Below, in pieces: positions 1 through 5,430 of a stretch of DNA of 6,356 nucleotides. Position 1 is the stretch's first letter, and every line of letters begins with the position of its first letter. Made by a program: the position numbers and the translations under genes. This DNA is from an uncultured Candidatus Saccharibacteria bacterium (GTDB taxonomy: Bacteria; Patescibacteria; Saccharimonadia; Saccharimonadales; CAMLKC01), in NCBI GenBank assembly GCA_946480595.1, contig CAMLKC010000059.1, forward strand, positions 1-6,356, written 5' to 3'. Below the pieces are notes generated by a model that made no database searches, was not told where the DNA came from, and saw nothing but the letters and a program-made list of their open reading frames with translations.

Positions 1-651
1 TTCAACAAGTGCAATAAGCTAGACGTTGATATGAATGCCGGGGGTCGATATTCTCGTGAGCCAGTAGAAAATGTAAGTTGGCTCAGCAGTACTCTTCGTG
101 ACGGTCTGTACAAGGTTGTTGTGAATCAGTTCAATAAGCGAGAGTCTATCGATGTAGGCTTCGTTGTTGAAGTGGAAAACGCTGGTAATATCCAGAATTT
201 CAGCTATAGCAAGGTTGCCAGCGGTGATACTCCTGTTATTGACATTATGGTCAAAAACGGTATTATCACTGAAATCAAAACAAAAAAGGATATCGTAGGC
301 GGTATCTCGTCTAAGGAAAAGTGGGGCGTCAACACCGAGACCCTAGTTCCTGTTGACACAATCATTAAGAGCCCTAATTTTTGGGACGATAACAATGCTG
401 GTAATAAGCATTGGTTCTTCATCCTGAAGGGTTGTAAAAATCCTGATCCGGTTCGAGGTATTTATAACGAATTCCTTAAGCCTGAACTTGAAAAGCATCG
501 CAAGGTCTTTGAAGTGCTCGGTGACAAGACGAAGTGTGTCCCCAGTGATTCGCAGCTTAGCGGTGTAGGTTTCTCATCTACTAAGAAGGAACAACTTACT
601 GCCTTCGTCAAGGGTGAGAAAATTCAAAAAGTCTACAACATTAACTTTTAA
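1..651 (+). CDS. C-terminal part of a phage protein of unknown function (5' end outside window)
   Basis: The frame is open from base 1 to the TAA at 649-651. The ATG at 31 is therefore probably internal, and the window holds the last 216 codons of a longer gene. The first in-window residues read LDVDMNAGG, then SREPVENVSW, a stretch rich in alternating hydrophobic residues (GLYKVVVNQF, VGFVVEVENAG) that suggests a beta-sandwich, then SPNFWDDNNAGNKHWFFIL and the segment YNEFLKPELEKHRKVFEVLG. From memory, this series of blocks is a conserved C-terminal domain of phage proteins without known function; I could not run a search. I see no catalytic motif, membrane segment or coiled coil here. It lies 25 bases upstream of the next gene on the same strand and is probably cotranscribed with it. 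The N-terminal domain, which might reveal the role, is missing. I am confident it is coding and unsure of its function. Confidence 0.85.
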   Translation, partial: FNKCNKLDVDMNAGGRYSREPVENVSWLSSTLRDGLYKVVVNQFNKRESIDVGFVVEVENAGNIQNFSYSKVASGDTPVIDIMVKNGIITEIKTKKDIVGGISSKEKWGVNTETLVPVDTIIKSPNFWDDNNAGNKHWFFILKGCKNPDPVRGIYNEFLKPELEKHRKVFEVLGDKTKCVPSDSQLSGVGFSSTKKEQLTAFVKGEKIQKVYNINF

Positions 652-676
652 TTAAACTTAATAAAGGAGTAACTAA

Positions 677-1057
677 ATGAATATTTTTGAACAGGCTTCT
701 CGTAAGAAGATTCGCTTCTCTTCAGATCGTGGCGAACTTACCACGGAACAGCTTTGGGACTTGAGCCTTCCTATGCTGGATTTTATTGCTCGCGGCGTCA
801 ATGCTGATCTTAAGAGCGTGACCGAAGATAGCTTTATCGCTACTAAGGTTGACAGCCGTAAGGCTCCGCTGGAACTGAAGCTGGAAATTCTCAAATACGT
901 AATTGAGGATACGCTTGCTGCGGAAGAAGCTAAAAAGGTGGCGGCTGAAAAGAAAGCGAAGAAGAAGGTTTTTACCGAAGCTCTGGCTCGTCGTCAGGAT
1001 GAGAAGCTTCAGAATATGTCTGAGGAAGAAATTCTCAAGGCACTTGAGGAGCTTTGA
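677..1057 (+). CDS. Small conserved phage protein with charged helical C-terminus, function unknown
   Basis: The ATG at 677 follows a strong ribosome binding site (AAGGAG, GGAG at 666-669, 7-base spacing), so the start is secure. The 126-residue product opens with MNIFEQASRKKIRF and a block containing TTEQLWDLSLPMLDFIA. A middle part, roughly residues 40-80, has ESFIATKV and LELKLEILKYVIED. The last 45 residues are a Lys/Glu/Ala-rich helix ending in EEEILKALEEL, a likely coiled coil. From memory this pattern is a widespread small phage protein family of unknown function, often near replication or recombination genes; that recall is unverified. There is no enzymatic motif, signal peptide or membrane helix. 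It is the last gene of the rightward unit: its stop lies 10 bases before a hairpin terminator, and its last 49 bases overlap a leftward ORF on the other strand. Confidence 0.88.
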   Translation: MNIFEQASRKKIRFSSDRGELTTEQLWDLSLPMLDFIARGVNADLKSVTEDSFIATKVDSRKAPLELKLEILKYVIEDTLAAEEAKKVAAEKKAKKKVFTEALARRQDEKLQNMSEEEILKALEEL

Positions 1058-1203
1058 TAAAAATAAGAAAGGCCGTCTGTTATGACGGCCTTTTCTCTTT
1101 TGTATTTATTTTTTAGTTTGATGACTCGCTTTCGTCGGTAATTAGCCTTGGAAAGCTCGTGTATCATGGGATTGAAAGTCCTCACTTTCTTTTTCTTAAC
1201 CAT
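1009..1203 (-). CDS. Small basic phage protein of 64 residues, function unknown
   Basis: The ATG at 1203 overlaps the terL stop by 8 bases (ATGGTTAA). A strong Shine-Dalgarno, GGAG on the minus strand at 1211-1214, sits 7 bases upstream inside the end of terL, so translation looks genuine. Residues 1-40 are strongly basic (MVKKKKVRTFNP, then NYRRKRVIKLKNKYKREK), as in small basic proteins that many phages encode near packaging or structural genes. A nucleic-acid-binding role is only inference. The ORF continues through the bidirectional hairpin at 1068-1093 and, antisense, into the end of the rightward 126-residue gene. Its last ~17 residues (QSSSSALRISSSDIF) lie wholly in that overlap and look unlike protein under selection. 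The functional part may be only the first ~45 residues. I am fairly sure of the start and unsure of the natural C-terminus. Confidence 0.6.
   Translation of the reverse strand: MVKKKKVRTFNPMIHELSKANYRRKRVIKLKNKYKREKAVITDGLSYFYQSSSSALRISSSDIF
1068..1093. terminator. Bidirectional intrinsic terminator between convergent units
   Basis: A perfect 10-bp inverted repeat (AAAGGCCGTC at 1068-1077, GACGGCCTTT at 1084-1093) surrounds a 6-base loop. On the plus strand the stem ends in TTT and is followed by TCTCTTTTG and further T-rich sequence. On the minus strand it is followed by TCTTATTTTTATC. It can therefore end both the rightward unit (10 bases after the stop at 1057) and the leftward terminase operon. 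It lies inside the reading frame of the leftward 64-residue ORF, which is unusual. Confidence 0.88.
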
Positions 1204-2917
1204 TTTCTCTCTCCTTTTTTAATCGATCTTGGCGTTTTTGTTCCATTTCACGTTCAATGGCGGCTTCTACTGATCTACGTCTCACATCACTGCTAGCTGC
1301 TGATCCAGAGCCATGTAATTTAGCTGTGCCCCCTTTTCTCTGACGGCCTCTGGCCCATTCCAAATACTGAGACGTGCTGTCCACTTGGTCATCGTGTTTA
1401 CCATGAGGGAAAGCCATCAATTCTCTTTCGTACTCCGCAAGCCATTTAGCAGTCTTTGGAAGATAAATCAAGCCTGATTCAAACATTGGAGAAACAGCAT
1501 CAAATCTAAATTCTTTTGAATTGTTATTGGTGCTGATTGGAATAATAGGTAGAGACAGTTTGTCTTGGCGGGTCTGGATATATTGAGTCCCTGAGCCTTT
1601 ATCTTCTATTAAAATTGCATTCGCTTTCCAGCGTTCCGCCGTCTTATCGATTAGGGTACACATCTCAGGAAATTCTACTTTTTCTCGGATCACGTCGAGT
1701 AAGTAATGATGGCCGATACCACTTTCAAGCCAAACCGTAATTACGGTAGGGTCATGACGTTCTTGTGCTTTTTGCGCCGTATCGACTGAGATAGTGATTC
1801 GACGTACCGCGATATTATCGTCTTTTCTTACATCGTTGGTATAGCGTTGAAACCAATCACCCTTAACCAGACCGCCGTCTTCGTCCACCGGAACGCCTTG
1901 ATAGAGTGAGTTCCACATACTACCGGTAAGAGTGTTCCTCAATGTGATAAAATGGTCTGCGGTGTAATAGTCGGGCCAAATCGACATGTCGGGTTTGTCA
2001 CGGCCCAATGGGTCATTATCATCACCAATTTCAGACAAAGCTTTAAGGTTAATAATTTCAAATGGAATGATTTTGCCAAGCTTGCTCGCGGCTTCTAAGC
2101 GGCCTAATAGATCGTCTGAGTGCCAACGTGTGTTAACGATCAGAATAGGGGCCTTGGGAAGCAAACGTGTGGTAAAGTCAGCCAAGTACCAGTTATAGGC
2201 TTTCTCGCGATACGCGGCGCTCAGTGCCGTTTCTAGGTCAGGATAAAGGTCATCGATGGATGCCATATTGGCACGAGTACCAGCAATACCAGCGCCAACA
2301 GATTTAGCGACATATTCAGACTTATTAGACAAGCCCCATTTTTCACCCGCTCTCATATCTGCGAGGAGTGAGACGTTCGGAAAAATGTCTTTGTACTCAT
2401 CGGTATTGACATAGGCTTTAGTCTTTTTACCAAGTTCGTCTTTCACGAATCCAGCGGTGTGCCCCGCCTGAAGCCATTTAGTTTTTCTTCGGCCCATACA
2501 CCAGACCGCGAACCGACGAGACGCATATTCTGTCTTGCCGCCACCAGCGGGGAGTGAAAACCCTAGACGCAATACATCGCCGCGTTCCAGTTCCATCAAT
2601 CGCTCACACATATAATGGTGATGATAAGCCGGAGGCTCTTCTATGCTCATGTATTCAGCAAAGCATGAATAGTTATCGAAAGAATCTTGTCTGAGTTTTT
2701 CGATATATTCTTTTTGATAATGTTCTAAAATACTTTGAACGCCTAATAATTGATTAAGCGGGTCCAAGGTTTTCGTAAGTTGAGTAATCGCTGTCTGATA
2801 CTGAATCGGGATCGGGGACTGTAATCTCAACGAATCCGTTAGATGTTCCTCCATTGCCTGAAGATTCTTTATCGAAGATCGATATTTTAAGCGAGCTTCC
2901 CACGTTAGATTTGTCAT
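1196..2917 (-). CDS. terL: Terminase large subunit (packaging ATPase and nuclease)
   Basis: This is the motor that pumps phage DNA into the prohead and cuts the concatemer. In the 573-residue frame the N-terminal ATPase shows Walker A LPAGGGKTE (K128), Walker B ASIDDLYPD (D222/D223) and the coupling block NTRWHSDDLLGRL (262-274), the TRWH signature of this terminase group. The C-terminal RNase H-fold nuclease shows SVDTAQK (D379), ILIEDKGSGTQ (E438, D439) and HDDQVDST (D509, D510, D513), giving a full acidic set. A basic helical tail follows (about 525-573). Walker A lacks the arginine common in other TerL proteins (PPRHGKS type). The first 54 codons overlap the terS frame by 164 bases, and the ATG at 2917 has only an AGGA 12 bases upstream. 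An internal start, such as ATG 2854 or TTG 2767, is possible. All visible family motifs lie downstream of the overlap, so function is secure and the start is not. Confidence 0.96.
   Translation of the reverse strand: MTNLTWEARLKYRSSIKNLQAMEEHLTDSLRLQSPIPIQYQTAITQLTKTLDPLNQLLGVQSILEHYQKEYIEKLRQDSFDNYSCFAEYMSIEEPPAYHHHYMCERLMELERGDVLRLGFSLPAGGGKTEYASRRFAVWCMGRRKTKWLQAGHTAGFVKDELGKKTKAYVNTDEYKDIFPNVSLLADMRAGEKWGLSNKSEYVAKSVGAGIAGTRANMASIDDLYPDLETALSAAYREKAYNWYLADFTTRLLPKAPILIVNTRWHSDDLLGRLEAASKLGKIIPFEIINLKALSEIGDDNDPLGRDKPDMSIWPDYYTADHFITLRNTLTGSMWNSLYQGVPVDEDGGLVKGDWFQRYTNDVRKDDNIAVRRITISVDTAQKAQERHDPTVITVWLESGIGHHYLLDVIREKVEFPEMCTLIDKTAERWKANAILIEDKGSGTQYIQTRQDKLSLPIIPISTNNNSKEFRFDAVSPMFESGLIYLPKTAKWLAEYERELMAFPHGKHDDQVDSTSQYLEWARGRQRKGGTAKLHGSGSAASSDVRRRSVEAAIEREMEQKRQDRLKKERENG
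1211..1217 (-). promoter_or_regulatory. Shine-Dalgarno for the 64-residue protein, inside the end of terL
   Basis: The minus strand reads AAAAGGAG, then AGAGAAA, then ATG at 1203. The GGAG is 7 bases from the start, the same spacing as the strong site of the rightward gene at 677. It is embedded in the terL codons for the tail KKERENG. It is the main evidence that the small overlapping ORF is translated. Confidence 0.7.
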
Positions 2918-3338
2918 TAGACGGTAGCATCCTGTTTCTATTTGTATTATTATCTGCTTCCGGTTCGGGACGGATTTTATTTAATTCAGACATGTCTCTA
3001 AGTATAGCGACTGCGTTCTTAAGGTCTTCGTTTTTCTTAGCCAAGTTTAATAGGTGAATATATTCTTGATTAAACCAATCAAGATCAACTTCTACTACTT
3101 TTTCTTTTTTTAACGGTAGTGGAGGAGCAGTTGACATTAAAGCTTTCTCAGCCGCCTTAATCGTTAGCTCTTCTACTCGTTTCATTACATCTTCGTCATT
3201 GGCTAATTTAGATGCATTTGCAGAGGCGGTACTGTTTTTACACAGATAACCCGCCTCTTTATATGCCGATACTTGAGTATAACCATTAGCTAAATAGTTA
3301 GCGAATTTTTCTTGTTTTTCAGTTCTTAGCCTACCCAT
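2754..3338 (-). CDS. terS: Terminase small subunit-like DNA recognition protein
   Basis: The product is 194 residues. Residues 4-60 (LRTEKQEKFANYLANGYTQV, then AYKEAGY, then NASKLANDEDVMKRVEELT) match the helix-turn-helix pattern of the Terminase_2-type small subunits, with the usual TEKQ..FA, A...AGY and N.SKL.....V..R..EL landmarks. A helical middle part (about 86-122, LDWFNQEYIHLLNLAKKNED) could be the oligomerisation region. The tail (about 125-194) is rich in Asn, Ser, Asp and Gly and probably disordered until FVEITVPDPD. TerS proteins form rings that recognise pac or cos DNA and load TerL. The gene lies directly upstream of terL, as expected. The ATG at 3338 overlaps the previous stop by 8 bases (ATGGGTAG), with a GAGAG element upstream. 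The last ~54 codons overlap the start of the annotated terL frame. The assignment rests on motif and position; overall sequence similarity in this family is always low. Confidence 0.85.
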   Translation of the reverse strand: MGRLRTEKQEKFANYLANGYTQVSAYKEAGYLCKNSTASANASKLANDEDVMKRVEELTIKAAEKALMSTAPPLPLKKEKVVEVDLDWFNQEYIHLLNLAKKNEDLKNAVAILRDMSELNKIRPEPEADNNTNRNRMLPSNDKSNVGSSLKISIFDKESSGNGGTSNGFVEITVPDPDSVSDSDYSTYENLGPA

Positions 3339-3597
3339 AATAACTCTCTAATTTATTCTTTTTAATGTATTGGGTGTAGGTATTGATTGTGTCAATCATT
3401 GTCCTATAAGCTTCAACAACGGCAAAAGATTTGTCGTCAATCATTCTTGGTGATAGGTTTTTAAGGGTGTGTGCTTTGATCATTGATGCGTACATAAGCT
3501 GATGATTTTGATGCGCCATTTCCATATCATAAATTAAAGCTTTTAAATTCTTATGATGCTGAGGTGGAAATTTGCTGACATCAATATTGCTGATCAT
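3331..3597 (-). CDS. Uncharacterised 88-residue phage protein between resolvase and terS
   Basis: I do not recognise the family. The frame could start as far up as 3654, but I chose the ATG at 3597. It forms an ATGA overlap with the resolvase stop and has GGAGAG 8 bases upstream, whereas the longer version would overlap the resolvase by 61 bases. The product begins MISNIDVSKFPPQHHKNLKAL and looks mainly helical, with a Met/His-rich segment (MEMAHQNHQLMYASMIKAH) and a lysine-rich end. There is no membrane helix, signal peptide, cysteine motif or catalytic signature. It ends in an 8-base overlap with terS, so it is probably translated together with the packaging genes. A packaging accessory role is a guess from position only. 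Confidence 0.8.
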   Translation of the reverse strand: MISNIDVSKFPPQHHKNLKALIYDMEMAHQNHQLMYASMIKAHTLKNLSPRMIDDKSFAVVEAYRTMIDTINTYTQYIKKNKLESYYG

Positions 3598-4118
3598 CCG
3601 GCTAGCTCTCCGATAAGAGTAAATTGTTTCTCTAGTTTGTAGCCGAGCGCGCAAAATCCATAGAACGCTATGAGCGTGGATTCGGCTCGACCATCATCCA
3701 TTTTACGTGCCCACGCTTTACTACATTGCGGGAATAATTGACTGGCTCGATAACGTGCCGCGTCCTTTTCTGCCGGAACCTTAAGACTGTGTTTCCAAAC
3801 CGCAGGACGAATTTGATTCACTGGAATCTTAAGACCGCCACAGACGCCAAGTACTGTTCCAAAATTTCTACCGAAGGTAAAAGACGAAACTACACCTTCT
3901 CCGGGTCTAGCATTCACTTCTTCAATGTAAAGTTGAAAGATACGCTCGTCGTCAAGAATGTTACCAATGCCGGTATGATCAATGACTGTTTTCTTCTTAG
4001 CGCCAGTTTTAATTTCAAATGTTGGCATATCAAAGATTTCGACTGTGTAATTCACAGGATCGAGTTTTGCAAACGCGCCTTTCGAACCCGGATCAGTGCC
4101 GACAATAATGCTACTCAT
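3594..4118 (-). CDS. RuvC-like Holliday junction resolvase
   Basis: The 174-residue product has the RNase H-fold layout of RuvC-like crossover junction endonucleases. The first strand is IIVGTDPGSKGAFA (D9), then YIEEVNARPGEG (E66/E67), a glycine-rich helix FGRNFGTVLGVCGGL (82-96) and the C-terminal acidic block KMDDGRAESTLIAFYG (D141, D142, E146). These supply the expected metal-binding acidic residues, so activity is plausible. The family cuts four-way and other branched DNA symmetrically in the presence of magnesium. Phage versions resolve recombination and replication branches before the genome is packaged, as T4 endonuclease VII does although its fold is different. The start ATG at 4118 overlaps the upstream stop by 8 bases (ATGAGTAG), with an AGAGAAG element upstream. 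Placement three genes upstream of terL fits a role in preparing DNA for packaging. A general RNase H-fold nuclease with another substrate cannot be excluded. Confidence 0.88.
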   Translation of the reverse strand: MSSIIVGTDPGSKGAFAKLDPVNYTVEIFDMPTFEIKTGAKKKTVIDHTGIGNILDDERIFQLYIEEVNARPGEGVVSSFTFGRNFGTVLGVCGGLKIPVNQIRPAVWKHSLKVPAEKDAARYRASQLFPQCSKAWARKMDDGRAESTLIAFYGFCALGYKLEKQFTLIGELAG

Positions 4119-4896
4119 CTGAAATCTTCTCTTCTACTGCTTCCACAGTCTTTTTATTTTTAGGTTTTTTATGAGTATAAGACGCGGGATATAGCGGCAT
4201 GGTGAAATCAGCCGTACTCTCACCCCAAATTTCATTCACTTCGGCCTGAGCCTTGGCGTGAGCTTCCAGCGCGTCTTCCAGATTTTTACAATAAGTGTAA
4301 TGTTTACGTTGGCCGTTGAAACGAACTCTTACTTCATAAAGCTGATGTTGTTTATGAAACCAGACATCTTGAATCGGGAGTTCTTTTGATTCGCTGGTGT
4401 AAGTTGCTGAGGCTTCAGTGGCATAAGCATATTTGTTGTAGAGCAATAGCTGAGACTTGCCCCAAGATTCAGCCGCATATTTATTACTGAATCTATTAAT
4501 ACGTCTAAAATATGGATCGTGACGAACTTCCACTTTGAATTTCGTTCCGTCACGGGAAACATAAAAATTACCTAAGTACTCTTTCGTGGTGGATTCAAGG
4601 ACAAGATTGTCAATCTTTGTATTTTTTAAATCACCGTCAACAGCAACGATTCTCTCGGTTGGCCATTTTCCGTAATGGAGGAACCATACCGCGTCGTGTA
4701 CCGTGACAGTGATTTTATCAAAAACAAATGTGTAGCCGGGGACACGATGTTCTTGACGTTTAATGATACGCCATTCATCGGCTCTGTACTCACGCCACAG
4801 ACGGCCCGTATCGGCGTCGTATCGTAGCTTGGTACGGAACTTCTTGACATCAATATTTGGATAAAGGTCTAGATAGCGTTCTTTAGCTTTAGTCAT
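4111..4896 (-). CDS. HNH/AP2-like DNA-binding protein with degenerate HNH core
   Basis: This 261-residue protein resembles phage HNH proteins with AP2-type DNA-binding units. Residues 20-100 follow the HNH_3 pattern: FRTKLRYDADTGRLW, then VTVHDAVWFLHYGKWP (H67 to P79), then IVAVDGDLKNTKIDNL (83-98). The canonical last block is IDHINGD..N..I.NL. Here the Asp-His pair is replaced by Val84-Ala85, so the catalytic histidine is missing while Gly88, Asp89, Asn92 and Asn97-Leu98 remain. Two AP2-like stretches follow, at about 106-145 (FYVSRDGTKFKVEVR) and 174-222 (VWFHKQHQLYEVRVRFNGQR). The tail is lysine-rich. It probably binds DNA without cutting, perhaps as a domesticated homing endonuclease now in an operon with 4 and 8 base overlaps. 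The ATG at 4896 forms an ATGA overlap with the upstream stop. The domain reading is by eye; confidence in coding is high. Confidence 0.78.
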   Translation of the reverse strand: MTKAKERYLDLYPNIDVKKFRTKLRYDADTGRLWREYRADEWRIIKRQEHRVPGYTFVFDKITVTVHDAVWFLHYGKWPTERIVAVDGDLKNTKIDNLVLESTTKEYLGNFYVSRDGTKFKVEVRHDPYFRRINRFSNKYAAESWGKSQLLLYNKYAYATEASATYTSESKELPIQDVWFHKQHQLYEVRVRFNGQRKHYTYCKNLEDALEAHAKAQAEVNEIWGESTADFTMPLYPASYTHKKPKNKKTVEAVEEKISDE

Positions 4897-5141
4897 ACTT
4901 TTTTCTTTCCCACCTTATTTTTGATGGTGAGTTTTTCTACTTCTAGCGCTGTCTGCTTCGCCGTGACGCTGAGATGGAAAATTTGTGTCTCCAAAGCTTC
5001 AACCTTGGCAAACAAATCCTCACAGACCTTCTTCAACGTCTCAAGGTTATTGGACTGTCGATTAAGTCTGTTCTCTAAGTCTTCAATGTCTCTGTAATGA
5101 GACTCACTTGACTTATTATCGCTATAGCCGTATGGTAGCAT
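4893..5141 (-). CDS. Small coiled-coil protein of 82 residues, function unknown
   Basis: After a polar start (MLPYGYSDNKSSESHY), residues 17-75 show hydrophobic positions at heptad spacing (IEDLENRLNRQSNNLETLKK, then LFAKVEALETQIFHL, then ALEVEKL), typical of a parallel coiled coil. The C-terminus is basic (KNKVGKKKV). There is no membrane segment or lysis-type helix. The stop forms an ATGA overlap with the start of the HNH/AP2-like gene. The start at 5141 lies 28 bases after the previous gene; the only ribosome binding site is a weak AAGAAG. The encoded LEVEK segment carries one copy of the 10-mer GAAGTAGAAA that recurs upstream. I do not recognise the family. Confidence 0.75.
   Translation of the reverse strand: MLPYGYSDNKSSESHYRDIEDLENRLNRQSNNLETLKKVCEDLFAKVEALETQIFHLSVTAKQTALEVEKLTIKNKVGKKKV
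4934..4943 (-). repeat. 10-mer GAAGTAGAAA, copy 4 (inside 82-residue coiled-coil gene)
   Basis: This exact copy lies over codons for LEVEK near the 3' end of the second coiled-coil gene. Shared codon use in coiled coils could explain it. Confidence 0.35.
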
Positions 5142-5169
5142 TGCATTCTTCTTATTATTATATTAGGTG

Positions 5170-5430
5170 TCAGTTATAATTCTGCCACCCCGTGGTATAA
5201 GGCTCGAATAATTCATCGAACCTATACATCATTTCGTTAGTATAAATATTTGTTTCCATCTCATAACCATCGATGTCATAGACTTTGTCTAGCTGAGCGT
5301 CGATCAGTTCCAACATATCACAAATAATGTGGTCCCTAGTTTCATAACTTATTAGTTTAATTACTTGCCCATTCTCTAACTCGACACTTAATGGATGTCC
5401 GTCGTGGTTAAATATTACTTCCGCTTTCAT
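5170..5430 (-). CDS. Small acidic protein of 86 residues, function unknown
   Basis: The product is strongly acidic: about 18 Asp/Glu against about 5 Lys/Arg, with the acidic residues concentrated after residue 30 (ICDMLELIDAQLDKVYDIDGYEME). The N-terminus (MKAEVIFNHDGHPLSVELENG) looks like a beta hairpin and the remainder is mixed. There is no known motif, signal or membrane helix. The ATG at 5430 forms an ATGA overlap with the stop of the coiled-coil gene upstream and has GAAG very close in front, so coupling probably drives its translation. Small acidic phage proteins include DNA mimics that inhibit host enzymes, but nothing here beyond charge supports that. Confidence 0.75.
   Translation of the reverse strand: MKAEVIFNHDGHPLSVELENGQVIKLISYETRDHIICDMLELIDAQLDKVYDIDGYEMETNIYTNEMMYRFDELFEPYTTGWQNYN

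Noticed and set aside
903..1085. Arg/Lys-rich 60-residue rightward ORF
   Set aside because: It is a frame-shifted reading of the Lys/Ala/Glu-rich end of the 126-residue gene and runs through the terminator.
1986..2198. Short rightward ORF opposite terL
   Set aside because: It is antisense to the TerL ATPase core; no independent signals support it.
3598..3654. Longer N-terminus for the 88-residue protein (start at 3654)
   Set aside because: It would overlap the resolvase by 61 bases, while the ATG at 3597 has an ATGA overlap and a GGAGAG site like other junctions here.
3738..4163. 141-residue rightward ORF opposite the resolvase
   Set aside because: It is antisense to a gene with clear catalytic motifs, has no ribosome binding site I can see, and has a cysteine- and asparagine-rich shadow-like composition.
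5142..5169. TATAAT-like box in the gap between two operon genes as an internal promoter
   Set aside because: The minus strand has TATAAT, but nothing like TTGACA lies 16-18 bases upstream, and such AT-rich words are expected in this sequence.
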